A stretch of 64,000 nucleotides of DNA from Lolium rigidum. Taxonomy: Eukaryota > Streptophyta > Magnoliopsida > Poales > Poaceae. This document shows, piece after piece, positions 1 through 12,256 of the stretch. The translations under genes were made by a program, and so were the position numbers. The notes below the pieces were generated by a model. It did no database searches, was not told the DNA's origin, and was given only the letters and a program-made list of their open reading frames with translations. The stretch's first letter is position 1, and each line of letters starts with the position of its first letter. Where the stretch lies: contig NC_061510.1 of assembly GCF_022539505.1 (NCBI RefSeq), positions 224,028,043 to 224,092,042 of the forward strand, given 5' to 3'.

Positions 1-266
1 TGAAAGCTCTAAGCTTGGGGATGCCCCGGTGGTTCATCCACTGCATATTTCAAGAAGACTCAAGCATCTAAGCTTGGGGATGCCCAAGGCATCCCCTTCT
101 TCATCGACAAATTTATCAGGTTCCTCCCTTGAAACTATATTTTTATTCGGTCACATCTTATGTACTTTACTTGGAGAGTCTGTTTGTTTTTGTTTTTGTT
201 TTTGTTTGAATAAATTCTTGTGTGGGATAGAGACACGCTCCGCTGGTTCATATGAACACATGTGTT
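1..266 (+). mobile_element. 3' internal end of an outer Sabrina-like element
   Basis: This stretch matches the non-coding 3' internal region of the minus-strand Sabrina-like copy at about 14275-14530. It contains two copies of the CTAAGCTTGGGGATGCC motif (9-27 and 68-85). In complete copies the same motif also forms the polypurine tract next to the 3' LTR. The stretch stops at the LTR beginning at 267 without a polypurine tract, so the LTR at 267 appears inserted into it rather than being its own 3' LTR. Confidence 0.7.
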
Positions 267-1863
267 TGATACGTCTCCGACGTATCGATAATTTCTTATG
301 TTCTATGCCATATTATTGATGATACCTACATGTTTTATGCACACTTTATGTCATATTAGTGCATTTTCTGGAACTAACCTATTAACAAGATGCCGAAGTG
401 CCAGTTCCTGTTTTACTGCTGTTTTTGGTTTCAGAAATCCTAGTAACGAAATATTCTCGGAATTGGACGAAACGAAGACCCAGGGGCCCTATTTTTCCAC
501 GGAGCTTCCGGAAGACCGAAGAACACACGAAGTGGGGCCACGAGGTGGCCGGACTATAGGGCGGCGCGGCCCAAGCCACGGCCGCGCCGACCTATAGTGT
601 GGGCCCTCGTTAGCCCCCGACTCTGCCCTTCCGCCTGCTTAAAGCCTCCGTCGCGAAACCCCGAGGCGAAAAACCACGATACGGAAAACCTTAGCGAGAC
701 GCCGTCGCCGCCGATCCCATCTCGGGGGATTACGGAGATCTCCTCCGGCACCCTGCCGGAGAGGGATTCATCTCCGGAGGACTCTACACCGCCATGGTCG
801 CCTCGGAGTGATGAGTGAGTAGTTCACCCCTGGACTATGGGTCCATAGCGGTAGCTAGATGGTTGTCTTCTCCTCATTGTGCTTCATTGTTGGATCTTGT
901 GAGCTGCCTAACATGATCAAGATCATCTATACTGTAATTCTATATGTTGTGTTTGTCGGAATCCGATGGATAGAGAATACCATGTCATGTTAATTATCAA
1001 GTTATTATACATGTGTTGTTTATGATCTTGCATGCTCTCCGTTTCTAGTAGAGGCTCTGGCCAAGTTTTTACTTTAACTCCAAGAGGGAGTACTTATGCT
1101 CGATAGTGGGTTCATGCACGCATTGACACTGGGACGGTGATGCGAAAGTTCTAAGGTTGTGTTGTCTTGTTGCCACTAGGGATAAAACATTGGCGCTATG
1201 TCCAGAGGATGTAGTTGTTGATTACATTACGCACCATACTTAATGCAATTGTACTGTTGTTAGCAACTTAATACTGGAAGGGGTTCGGATGATAACCTGA
1301 AGGTGGACTTTTTAGGCATAGATGCGGTTGGATGGCGGTCTATGTACTTTGTCGTAATGCCCAATTAAATCTCACTATACTTATCATGTCATGTATGTGC
1401 ATTGTTATGCCCTCTCTATTTGTCAATTGCCCGAGCCGTAATTTGTTCACCCAACATGCTTTTATCTTATGGGAGAGACACCTCTAGTGAGCTGTGGACC
1501 CCGGTCCATTCTTTAATACTTGAAATACAAATCTGCTGCAATACTTGTTTTACTGTTTTCTCTGCAAACAATCATCTTCCACACAATACGGTTAATCCTT
1601 TGTTACAGCAAGCCGGTGAGATTGACAACCTCGTTTGTTTCGTTGGGGCAAAGTACTTTGGTTGTGTTGTGCGGGTTCCACGTTGGCGCCGGAATCTACG
1701 GTGTTGCGCCGCACTACATCCCGCCGCCATCAACCTTCAACGTGCTTCTTGGCTCCTCCTGGTTCGATAAACCTTGGTTTCTTTACGAGGAAAAACTTGC
1801 TGCTGTGCGCATCATACCTTCCTCTTGGGGTTGCCCAACGAACGTGTGAAATACACGCCATCA
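267..1863 (+). repeat. 5' LTR of a Sabrina-like (Athila-type) retrotransposon
   Basis: The 1597-bp repeat starts TGATACGTCTCCGACGTATC and ends GCCATCA, followed by a degenerate primer-binding site and gag. Matching LTRs of nearly the same length lie on the minus strand at 17525-19120 and 61196-62795, and partial ones at 12257-12576 and 63718-64000. The TGAT...ATCA ends are the usual inverted LTR termini. The reading frames across it are not conserved genes. The family name (Sabrina/Fatima/WHAM group) is from memory. Confidence 0.85.
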
Positions 1864-1874
1864 AGCTCTTTTTA

Positions 1875-1892
1875 CGGCGCCGTTCTTCAGGG
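1875..1892 (+). other. Degenerate tRNA-Asp-type primer-binding site
   Basis: It begins about 11 bases after the LTR end. It keeps the GGCGCCGTT core of TGGCGCCGTTGCCGGGGA, which is intact in the minus copy at 61167-61184, but the second half has diverged. That motif is complementary to the 3' end of plant tRNA-Asp. Confidence 0.6.
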
Positions 1893-2118
1893 AGATCAAG
1901 ACACGCTGCAAGGGGAGTCTCCACTTCTCAATCTCTTTACTTTGTTTTTGTCTTGCTTTATTTTATTTACTACTTTGTTTGCTGCATTATATCAAAACAC
2001 AAAAAAATTAGTTGCTAGTTTTACTTTATTTACTGTCTTGTTTGCTATATCAAAAACACAAAAAAATTAGTTTACTTGCATTTACTTTATCTAGTTTGCT
2101 TTATTTACTATTGTTAAA

Positions 2119-4206
2119 ATGGCCAACCCTGAAAATACTAAGTTGTGTGACTTCACTAGCACAAATAATAATGATTTCCTATGCACACCTATTGCTCCAC
2201 CCTTTACTATAGCAGAATTCTTTGAAATTAAACCTGCTTTACTTAATCTTGTCATGAGAGAGCAATTTTCTGGTGTTAGTTCTGATGATGCTGCTGTCCA
2301 TCTCAATAATTTTGTTGAACTATGTGAAATGCAAAAGTATAAAAATGTAGATGGTGACATTATAAAATTAAAATTGTTTCCTTTCTCATTAAGAGGAAGA
2401 GCTAAAGATTGGTTGCTATCTACGCCTAAGAATAGTATTGATTCATGGACTATGCAAGGATGCTTTTATTGGTAGATATTATCCCTCTGCTAAAATTATA
2501 TCTTTGAGGAGTAGCATAATGAATTTTAAACAATTGGATAATGAACATGTTGCTCAAGCTTGGGAAAGAATGAAATCTCTGGTTAAAAATTGCCCAACCC
2601 ATGGACTGACTACTTGGATGATCATCCAAACCTTCTATGCGGGACTAAATTTTTCTTCGCGGAATTTATTGGATTCAGCTGCTGGAGGTACCTTTATGTC
2701 CATCACTCTTGGTGAAGCAACAAAGCTTCTTGATAATATGATGGTTAATTACTCTGAATGGCACATGGAAAGAGCTCCACAAGGTAAGAAGGTAAATTAC
2801 GGTTGAAGAATCCTCTTCCTTGAGTGATAAGATTGATGCTATTATGTCTATGCTTGTTAATGGTAGGACTAATGTTGATCCTAATAATGTTCCGCTAGCT
2901 TCATTGGTTGCTCAAAATTCTAGACCACATCCTGCTAATAATAACTCTTATGGTAGATATGTTTCGCCTAATGAGGAAAAGATGTTAGAAATTGAAAGAT
3001 CCACCAAGAGCTTTATGCAATCACAATATGAGCAAAATAAATTGTTTACTAAAACTATGAATGAGCAATCTACCTTGTTAAAGAAAATAGGAAATCAACT
3101 TGAAAATTTGAATATGGAGATTTCTGGGTTGCAAACTAAACTTGCAAATCTTTGAAGACCGAATCTCATACATATACTGCGTCACAATCTTCTTTAATTA
3201 ATAAGATGGCTGCTAAACCTGATGATATTGAAAATAAAATTGTTACTACAGCAAATGCCATCCAAGTTAGAATTAATGAGAATATAAGATTAATGGCTGA
3301 ACTGCGAGCTAGGTGGGATAGAGAAGAAAATGAAAAACTAGCTAAAAAGGAAAATGTAGCTAAAGTTTGGACTATTACCACCACTAGCAATGCTAATGAT
3401 TCATATGTTGCTGCACCTCCTACTATCAATGGTAAAATAATTGGTGTTGGCAATGCTTCTACTCCTAGTGCAAAGCGCGTAAAATTACACGAAACTGCTA
3501 AAGCTACTGAAACTGCTTGTGATAAAGCTAGCTGAAATTTTTTCCAACCTTGGGGATGATAATCCCATTGCTTTAGATTGTAATGATTTAGATTTTGATG
3601 ATTGCCATATCTCTGAAGTTATAAAGTTCTTGCAAAAACTTGCTAAAAGTCCCAATGCTAGCGCTATAAATTTGGCTTTCACAAAACATATTACAAATGC
3701 TCTCATAAAAGCTAGAGAAGAGAAACTAAAACTTGAAACTTCTATTCCTAGAAAGCTAGAGGATGGTTGGGAGCCCATCATTAAAATGAGAATCAAAGAT
3801 TTTGATTGTAATGCCTTATGTGATCTTGGTGCAAGTATTTCTGTTATGCCTAAAAAAGTCTATGATATGCTTGACTTGCCACCATTGAAAAATTGTTATT
3901 TGGATGTTAATCTCCGCTGGTAATGCTAAAAAGAAACCTTTGGGGAAAGTTGATAATGTTCATATTATGGTTAACAATAACCTTGTCCCCGTTGATTTTG
4001 TTGTCTTGGATATTGAATGCAATGCATCTTGCCCCATTATATTGGGAAGACCTTTTCTTGAACCGTTGGTGCTACTATTGATATGAAGGAAGGTAATATT
4101 AAATATCAATTTCCTCTCAAGAAAGGTATGGAACACTTCCCTAGAAGAGAATGAAGTTACCTTATGATTCTATCATTAGAACAAGTTATGATGTTGATGC
4201 TTCATC
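2119..4206 (+). pseudogene. Athila-type gag-protease, frameshifted, cut by the gap
   Basis: This is a gag-protease polyprotein of an Athila-type Ty3/gypsy element; gag forms the particle and the aspartic protease matures it. It starts at ATG 2119 (MANPENTKL). The capsid-like region follows (LKLFPFSLRGRAKDWL, about residue 85). A coiled-coil-like lysine/glutamate-rich middle comes next, then a protease with ALCDLGASISVM (about 3815) and CPIILGRPFL (about 4030). The frame breaks at about 2470, 2800, 3150, 3530, 3915 and 4065, so no full protein can be made. It ends at the N gap. The minus copy at 15164-17271 shows that no reverse transcriptase follows the protease, so the family looks non-autonomous. 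Confidence 0.85.
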
Positions 4207-4306
4207 NNNNNNNNNNNNNNNNNNNNNNNNNNNNNNNNNNNNNNNNNNNNNNNNNNNNNNNNNNNNNNNNNNNNNNNNNNNNNNNNNNNNNNNNNNNNNN
4301 NNNNNN
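4207..4306. other. Assembly gap (100 N)
   Basis: Exactly 100 N, which usually marks a scaffold join of unknown true length. The left side is Sabrina-like protease; the right side is an unrelated large-LTR element in its own plus orientation. Confidence 0.98.
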
Positions 4307-4884
4307 GTGTTTCGGACAGCTAGTCCGGGGCCCCACAATTAGTATGAGAGGAAATTATTTTTCCTAAATAAGAAAACAACACATTTACCCACTTAATAGT
4401 AATGAGTGATGCTAGTTACTGGTGTAAATTATATGAGGTGTATCACTTCATTTAAATCTTGTCCCAAGTATTTTCATATGAAGTTTGAACCCCTGGTCAA
4501 ATACTCTCACATGAAATACTTGGAGATTTTAAATCATAATAGGCATTATTAAATGGTATGAGGTATCTCTACCTCATTTAAATCATTTTCTCAAATGATG
4601 ATGATGAATGGTTGACTTAGGTCAACATAAATTCATATGTGATGGTTTGAGAAATTAAATCTTAAGAAGATTCAATGAGAGGAAATTATTCCTCAAGAAT
4701 TAAAAGGAAACTATCATTTACATATATAATGAGAGGAAATTATTCTTTTTCCTTAAGAATAAAACCATATCAACCCACATGATGACAATGTGATAATGCT
4801 AGAATAGTTGGTGTGATTTATGTGTGTGCTTTTTATAGCTCTTGAACTTGTGTGGTGATGGTATACCCCGTATTCGTATTCATA

Positions 4885-4953
4885 GACGCTAGTGCCGAAG
4901 GCTACGAAGGGGACGACGAGAACATCTACGGAGAAGAAGGAGGAACATTTTGA
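4885..4953 (+). other. Acidic micro-ORF block A in large LTR copy 1
   Basis: A short open stretch from DASAEGYEGDD to a stop. The same block on the minus strand in copies 2 and 3 reads DTSTEDYQEEEVFYQEEEES. The acidic/tyrosine pattern is kept although the nucleotides differ, so it may be a remnant exon carried inside the LTR. Confidence 0.45.
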
Positions 4954-6097
4954 TCAATACACCAACCAAGGCAAGCTAATATTCTTGCAAGACTACCCAA
5001 GTGCAAAGCTCCTCACGAGCAAGGCACCATTACTTTTTCCTTTATGCTTAATGATCCTATTTCCCAGTTTTACTCTACAAGCTTTATTTACTTTTGTTTT
5101 ATCAAAGTATTTTTGATTTATGATTCACTTGGTTTAGATATAGAGTAGAACAAGAGCATCAAAGTTAGCCTAGAGCAAGAAAAGCTAGTTAGCTCCCCTC
5201 ATGACTAGTTGCTATTGCTAAAATAAATAAAATTGATTACTCTAGATGGGAACTTGTGAAATGAAATGATTTTGAAAACCTTGGAATGATGATTTATTCT
5301 ATTGAAAGATTTTGAAGGTGAATATGACTTGGGAATGACTTGGTGAATTTTACAAAACTGATGGTTGGGTTCGGATGCGATACCATTCCAATCTACAAGT
5401 ACCCCCACAATACCTGATTATGGGTAGGGCTTAACTGGAAGTTTATGTGTCTTAGTATGGGTTCCCTCTAAACAAGCGTCATCGGGGTTATGCCGAAAGC
5501 TGCCTCCACCACAAAAGAAACGACGTTAAAGATGAGGAGAATGTCCGGCCCAAGCCTCGTGCGGCTCCCGAGTTGACAGTCGGTCTTCACCGGGAGGCCA
5601 AGCTCATGGGGAGAGGTACCTATACTAGGATATGTAAGTGAAAGGTTATGGTTGATGATCCGCGTACCGAGTTACGATTATTCGGGGTTACCCCCGACGG
5701 ATGTAATCAAAAGTTGTGGCACAAGCGTACAACCTCTCGCAGAGTGTAAACCTATTCGAATAGCCGCGTCCACGGTTAAGGACGGTTGGAAAGGCCATAC
5801 TGTTCCGTCATCAGACCATTTTCAAAAATGTGACATATGACTTGTGATTTTGCATTTGAAAGGTGAATGTTGATTTTGACTTGTATTACAACAAATGTTG
5901 TGGGAATGACACTAATGTTCCCACTTGAGTTAGTTAGCACATGAAAGGTTTTGATTTCAAATACTTGTGAACTAAAGTTGGCTTTACGCAAAAGAAACTA
6001 GAGCTTAGCACCCCCTTACCAGAAATGTTCGTACTTACATTAGTATTAGTTTGCGAGTACTTTAAAGTACTCATGGCTTTGTCCCTGGCTATTCAAA

Positions 6098-6163
6098 TGG
6101 CCAGACTATGAAGAGGAGTACCAGAACCCGGAAGAAGGACAGCAGGACGTCTACGACAACTAG
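6098..6163 (+). other. Acidic micro-ORF block B in large LTR copy 1
   Basis: It reads WPDYEEEYQNPEEGQQDV then YDN-stop. Copies 3 (56218-56283) and 4 (60305-60370) have the same 22-codon length, the same WP start and the same YDN-stop end. It could be the last exon of an LTR-borne reading frame whose earlier part is block A. Confidence 0.5.
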
Positions 6164-6428
6164 GACTACTCCTGACGTCAAGCGTTGGCCTGTGGACTAT
6201 AGAGTCCCCTTCTATCTACGCTTCCGCTATGTATTTGTGATGTGTGTTGAAACAATAGTTCAACTATTATTGTAATATTGGATCATGTGATCTATTTGTA
6301 AGACGACTATGATATGTAATGAATGATGACTTATGATATTCAACTGTTATGTCTCGCAACAACAATATTCCTGGGATTGCGATGTATGGCATAACAGGCA
6401 TCTGGACCTAAAAATCCGGGTGTTGACA

Positions 6429-8560
6429 TTAGCGCTCCCACTTAATTTCTTGCAAATGCAAGCCTCTTCATCGTCTCTGATGAAATCAAAAACTCTTTGA
6501 CTATTTCATCTGGTGAAGATTCCAACTCCGCAATACTTACTTCATCCAATTGAAGTTCGTATACCTATCTAGTATTCCACGGACCAGCAAAACTCTTGGT
6601 TGTATCTTGTATACACCTTTAATACATACTTCGATAAGTAATGTATTTTGCCATCCTACTAGCATATCTCATAAAAGAAATATGTAGTGATTACTAGAAT
6701 AATCCACATAGACTATAAGCATTGCTACGGAAGATCTAATCTTATCATAGTCAACTCTTTGAACTTTGTCGTAAACAATTTTTCAACAAGTCGAGCTTCT
6801 TCAAAGATATTTCATCTAAGTCTATAGATCCATTTACTTTCAAAAAGTATTCATCTATTATGGATTTCATGGTGCATGGCTATTTTAACGGAGTCGTGGC
6901 CCATCATAACTTCTTTGCTTGTAGTTGGTTTATCATTGTTCAAAATCAATCCTTTGTCCACAAATCATTTATTTGATCACAAAGTAAACCATACCTACAA
7001 GGTTCAATATGTACTTCGATCTCCATGGCTAAAACACTTTGTAGTCATAGGAGCCATGATCGTCGTGGCCGCTTCCGGAACCAATTCCGATGATGCGCTA
7101 CTCGATCATTATGCTCAGGTTCATAAACCTTATCAAGTTCTATTGTCCTCCCACTCAAAAACTTCGCTAGAAACAATTTCTTGGAAATAAGAAACATTGA
7201 CAAACACTTTTGTCTTTGTCTCCATTGTGGGAAGAATTCCCAATCAATTCTCTCGGGATAACCAACAAAGACATTCATCCGATTTTGGTTGTAAACTTAT
7301 TTACTCATGCTATGCATACCAAAATTTAAGAAAAGACTATTAGGGTTTATACCCATGTCATAACTCGTATGATGTCATTTCAACGGATCATGATGATGCT
7401 CTATTCAATGTAAAGCGGTAGTCTCTAAAGCATAATTCACAAAAATATAATGGCATTAATATTTTATCTCATCATTGACCCAACTAGGTTTGGATACATC
7501 TCTCGGATACTTCATCATCACTATGATACTCCAAGAAATGTGAGTTGTAAAACAATTTCATAACTCTCTTAGATGTTCGCTAAAACTAGTAATTCAAATA
7601 TTTCCACTATGATCCAATCATAGATATTTGACTTTTCTATTACGATGATTTCTACTTCATGCTGAAATTTATTTGAATCCATTCAAATGTTTCAAACTTC
7701 TTCCTTATCGAATATATCCACATATATATACTCAATTAATTGTTTGAAGTTTTCATGAAGTATAAGAATCTTCCGCACACAACTATGCCTAGTGATCCAT
7801 ATACATCATCATGTATGTTTCCACTAAGTTAGTTGCCCGTTCAAAACTTGGCCTATGAACGGTATTTTAGTCATTCTCTTTTAGAAAAGATTTGCAAGCG
7901 TCAAACGATTCAAAAAATCAAATGACTCCAAAATCCATTTGCATGGAGTTTCTTCATGCGTTCCTTTCCAACATGACCTAAATGGCGGTTCCACAAATAA
8001 GTGGAATTCAAATCATTTGCCTTATAGCATTTTAGCGTCGTTGTTATGTATGTGTGTTTCACCATTAAGATTTATAATAACTTATCCATCGTACATGGAG
8101 TAATGTCATAATTTAAACAACTCATTGTTTTCATTTGACCAGAGCAAAATAACAATTATTAAGTTCTTTATTATAAATTCTAAGGGTTAGATAGAATGCC
8201 AACGATGAACATAATAACACTTTATTTTTGTTCCAGTGCGTGCATTCCTATCATATTCCTTGTCAATCACTTAGGCCATTGTATTCTTGTATTGCGTTGT
8301 TTTGTATGACACTTCATACCAACCAATATAGTACTAATACCCAAGAATTTCTTAGTGTGACTTAACTAGGAATACAACCATAACATGTATATCATTTATA
8401 TACACCTGAGCTAGACTTTCTAGTCTTTTCTTTTCTTTTTGCCAAAATATCTTTTGCAGTTTCTCTTTTAGCTTTCCTCATTATTCAGAAAAAAACTTCA
8501 ACATCAATAACTTCTAGGTTTGTTGGTCTAATACCAATAACCTTGAGGTTCTTATTTTGA
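6429..8560 (-). pseudogene. Copia pol remnant (integrase to reverse transcriptase)
   Basis: Short pieces in copia order support this call. A pre-integrase motif (GHVGKERMKKLH) lies at 7941-7978. An integrase tail resembling the family's 'YALETAAFTLNRA' region lies near 7380-7440. The integrase/RT linker at 7045-7278 reads NVFVGYPER at its start and SGRTIELDKVYEPE further on. Near 6690-6760 a stretch reads LIVYVD, the start of the copia YVDD motif, then loses frame. Stops and frameshifts are frequent, so this is a relic. Assignment rests on the order and spacing of motifs as well as on sequence. Confidence 0.65.
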
Positions 8561-8666
8561 AGTTAATCATCATATGACAAGTGTTCCAGATTTCACTATT
8601 TGTAACTTTGTAATACGATGAACAATTTCACTCATAATTTTATCCATTAATTCATGACAACTTTCT

Positions 8667-8820
8667 GAGACCATGTCAATACATGCTAGGCTCATAAAGT
8701 TTAAACCTTGGTATTTGCATGTGCAAATCTAGCTTGCACCCGTTGTATGCACACGTAGAATCTATCACACCCGATCATCACGTGATGCTTCGAAACGACG
8801 AGTCTTAGCAACGGTGCATA
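8667..8820 (-). repeat. Angela leader block, copy 2
   Basis: Shares an imperfect block of about 150 bp with 9517-9671, in the same orientation about 850 bp apart. Shared parts include the 'catgctaggctc' start, 'gcttcgaaacgacga' and 'aacggtgcata'. It contains a perfect 12-bp palindrome CATCACGTGATG (8776-8787). Confidence 0.65.
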
Positions 8821-9516
8821 TTAAGGATGGTCACTTCATGGATATGCGGATATCGTTAGTGCCCCAATAGTTGGAGGATTGTGACGCCTTGCGTCTTCAA
8901 CCTTCGTACATTCCCATAAAACTTATGAGTTCATGTAGTCTCACCAAATTATATTCTATCATCTTGCAATAAGGTCTTAGATATCACATATATCTCATAC
9001 CTTGATTATTTCTGAAAACTAAATTTTCAGCTCCTTACTTTTCAAACAGATTTGAACTTCAAGTTTCACGGAGACAAGATAACTTTAGGTACTAATTGAA
9101 ACCATAGCTCTTTGAATCAACAATGTGAGGTTTACTAAAAGTTTGCAATAGGACTTAATCAATTCTTGATTCTTTAACAATACGGTACCAATCCGTAAAG
9201 TTTCTTGTCAGATTTTAACAAGTATTTCTATCTCAATTACAAGACTAGCGCATGGTAGAAAACGGATGCCAATACTACAAAATTAATTCAAAATACTACT
9301 CAGACTATGTTTATGATAATTAGTTCATGTTTTAATCTAATTACTAATGAACTCCCACTTAATACAACATCCCTCATAGTTGTTAAGTGGTACACGATCC
9401 AAATCCACTACACCAAAACCGATCATCACGTGAGATGATGTAGCTTCAATAGTGAACATCAAAATGTTGATCATATCATCCATATGACTCGTGTTCAACC
9501 TTTCGGTTTCCGTTGT

Positions 9517-9671
9517 CCCGAGGCCATGTCCGTACATGCTAGGCTCGTCAAGCAAACCCAAGTATTCCGCGTGTGCAACATGGCTTACACCCGTTGTATG
9601 TGAACGTTGAGTCTATCACATCCGATCATCACGAGATGCTTCGAAACGACGAACCGTACAACGGTGCATAC
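9517..9671 (-). repeat. Angela leader block, copy 1
   Basis: This is the partner of 8667-8820 in the untranslated leader between PBS and gag remnants. The palindrome of the other copy is mutated here (CATCACGAGATG). Confidence 0.65.
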
Positions 9672-10442
9672 TTAGGGGAGAACACTTTATTATCTTGATA
9701 TTAATGTGAGGGATCATCTTATAATGCTACCGTCGCGATCTAAGCAAAATAAGATGCATAAAAGGATTAACATCACATGCAGTTCATATGTGATATGATA
9801 TGGCCCTTTTGTCTTTGCGCCTTCGATCTTCATCTCTAAAGCACGGACATGATCTCCATCATCAACGGGCATGATCTCCATCATCGTCGGCGTAGCGTCA
9901 AGGTTCATGGCGCCGTCTTCATGGTTGTTCACCTCATGTAGCAACTATTACAACTACTTTGAAATACTACTCAACATGAAACTTAAAGACAACCATAAGG
10001 CTCCCGCCGGTTGCCACAATACAATAATGATCATCTCATACATATTCATCATCACATCATGGCCATATCACATCACCAAACCCTGCAAAAACAAGTTAGA
10101 CGTCTCTAATTTGGTTTGCATATTTTACGTGGTTTAGGGTTTTCGAGTAAGATCTAATCTACCTACGAACATGAACCACAACGGTGATACTAGTGTTGTC
10201 AATAGAAGAGTAAATTGAATCTTCACTATAGTAGGAGAGACAGACACCCACAAAGCCTCTTATGCAATACAAGTTGCATGTCGAACGAGGAGCAAGTCTC
10301 ATGAACGCGGTCATGTAAAGTTAGCCCGAGCCGCTTCATCCCACTATGCCACAAAGATGCAAAGTACTCAAACTAAAGATAACAAGAGCATCAACGCCCA
10401 CAAAACCATTGTGTTCTACTCGTGCAACCATCTATGCATAGA

Positions 10443-10458
10443 CACGGCTCGATACCAC
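10443..10458 (-). other. Copia primer-binding site (initiator tRNA-Met type)
   Basis: The minus strand reads GTGGTATCGAGCCGTG directly after the LTR end. The usual copia PBS is TGGTATCAGAGC, complementary to initiator tRNA-Met; one base is missing here. Confidence 0.7.
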
Positions 10459-10459
10459 T

Positions 10460-12256
10460 CGTAGGATAACGTTGCATAGAAAACAAAAATTTTCCTACCG
10501 CGAACACGCAATCCAAGCCAAGATGCAATCTAGAAGACGGTAGCAACGAGGGGGTATCGAGTCTCACCCTTGAAGAGATTCCAAAGCCTACAAGATGAGG
10601 CTCTTGTTGCTGCGGTAGACGTTCACTTGCCGCTTGCAAAAGCGCGTAGAAGATCTTGATCACGATCGCTTCCGGTGCCACGAACGGGCAGCACCTCCGT
10701 ACTCGGTCACACGTTCGGTTGTTGATGAAGACGACGTCCACCTTCCCGTTCCAGCGGGCAGCGGAAGTAGTAGCTCCTCTTGAATCCGACAGCACGACGG
10801 CGTGGTGTCGGTGGTGGTGGAGAAATCCAGCGGAGCTTCGCTTAAGCGTGCGGGATGTGGTGGAGGAGAGAGACCGCTAGGGTTTGGGGAGAGAGGGGGT
10901 TGGGCGCCGGCCCTCTAAGGGGTGCGGCCAAGGCTGAGGCTTGAAGTGGTCAGCCCCCTCTCCTATGCCCCTCATTATATAGGTGGAAGCACCTAGAGTT
11001 CTAGTCCAAGTCTTCGAATAAGACCCCAACACTAAAACCTCTCATATGTGGGAAACCTACTCAAGGAGGGAGTCCTACCCAAGGTGGGACTCCCACCTTT
11101 CCTTGAGGTGGGTTGGCCGGCCACCCTAGGGGAGTCCACCTTGGACTCCTCCCCTTTAGGGTTGGCTGGTCATGCAAGGTGGAGTCCCTCCGGGACTCTT
11201 ACTTTCCATGGTGATTTCTTCCGGACTTTTCTAGAACCTTCTAGAACCTGCCATAAATGCACCGGATCATTTCCAAACTTGGAATATGACTTCCTATATA
11301 TGAATCTTATTCTCCGGACCATTCCGGAACTCCTCGTGATGTCCGGGATCTCATCCGGGACTCCGAACAAATATTCGAACTCCATTCCATATTCAAGTTC
11401 TACCATTTCAACATCCAACTTTAAGTGTGTCACCCTACGGTTCGTGAACTATGCGGACATGGTTGAGTACTCACTCCGACCAATAACCAATAGCGGGATC
11501 CGGAGATCCATAATGGCTCCCACATATTCAACGATGACTTTAGTGATCGAATGAACCATTCACATACGATACCAATTCCCTTTGTCACGCGATATTTTAC
11601 TTGTCCGAGGTTTGATCTTCGGTATCACTCTATACCTTGTTCATCCTCGTCTCCCGACAAGTACTCTTTACTCGTACCGTGGTATGTGGTCTCTTATGAA
11701 CTTATTCATATGCTTGCAAGACATTAGACGACATTCCATCGAGAGGGCCCGGAGTATATCTATCCGTCATCGGGATGGACAAATCCCACCGTTGATCCAT
11801 ATGCCTCAACTCATACTTTCCGGATACTTAATCCCACCTTTATAACCACCCATTTACGCAGTGGCGTTTGATGTAATCAAAGTACCTTTTCGGTATAAGT
11901 GATTTACATGATCTCATGGTCATAAGGACTAGGTAACTATGTATTGAAAGCTTATAGCAAATAACTTAATGACGAGATCTTATGCTACGCTTAATTGGGT
12001 GTGTCCATTACATCATTCATACAATGATATAACCTTGTTATTAATAACATCCAATGTTCATGATTATGAAACTAATCATCCATTAATCAACAAGCTAGTT
12101 AAGAGGCATACTAGGGTCTCTTTGTTTGTCTACATATCACACATGTACTAATGTTTCGGTTAATACAATTATATCATGATATATAAACATTTATCATAAA
12201 CATAAAGATATAAATAATAACCACTTTATTATTGCCTCTAGGGCATATCTCCTTCA
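10460..12256 (-). repeat. 5' LTR of Angela/BARE1-type copia
   Basis: On the minus strand this LTR of about 1.8 kb starts TGAAGGAGATATGCCCTAG and ends TATGCAACGTTATCCTAC. The start is the well-known 'ATATGCCCTAGAGGCAATAATAA' type of Angela/BARE1 LTRs, and the length fits. The 3' end is followed by the copia PBS. The 5' end abuts the truncated Sabrina-like 3' LTR at 12257, which suggests insertion into that LTR. A 168-codon frame inside (11048-11554, plus strand) is not conserved. Confidence 0.88.
10974..10981 (-). promoter_or_regulatory. TATA box of the Angela-type LTR
   Basis: The minus strand reads CACCTATATAATGAGG, a TATATAAT box within the LTR where copia transcription normally begins. 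A C-rich leader follows. Confidence 0.55.

Larger units (their letters stand above)
4307..6428 (+). repeat. Large LTR, copy 1 (3' part, about 2.1 kb)
   Basis: This is the 3' half of a very long LTR ending CCGGGTGTTGACA at 6428. The same family occurs reversed at 19551-22768, 55961-60039 and 60040-60702. Full copies run from TGTAACATCCC to GGTGTTGACA, about 4.2 kb. Orientation is taken from the CTATAAATAG box in the longer copies and from shared acidic micro-ORFs. The first 25 or so bases after the gap do not obviously match the other copies. It ends against Angela-type copia sequence at 6429, so it probably inserted into that element. The left end is lost in the gap. I cannot name the family; LTRs this long suggest a LARD-like element. 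Confidence 0.75.
6429..10459 (-). mobile_element. Angela/BARE1-type copia internal region, decayed
   Basis: Read on the minus strand from the PBS at 10458, this is the internal part of an Angela/BARE1-type element. A leader with a duplicated block comes first (9517-9671 and 8667-8820). Then come heavily decayed coding remains down to 6429, where the large LTR interrupts it. No long reading frame survives. The rest of the reverse transcriptase, the RNase H and the 3' LTR are not present here; they would lie beyond the inserted LTR, in the gap. Confidence 0.75.

Noticed and set aside
11048..11554. 168-codon frame within the Angela-type LTR
   Set aside because: It lies in LTR sequence on the strand opposite the element and has no recognised domain.
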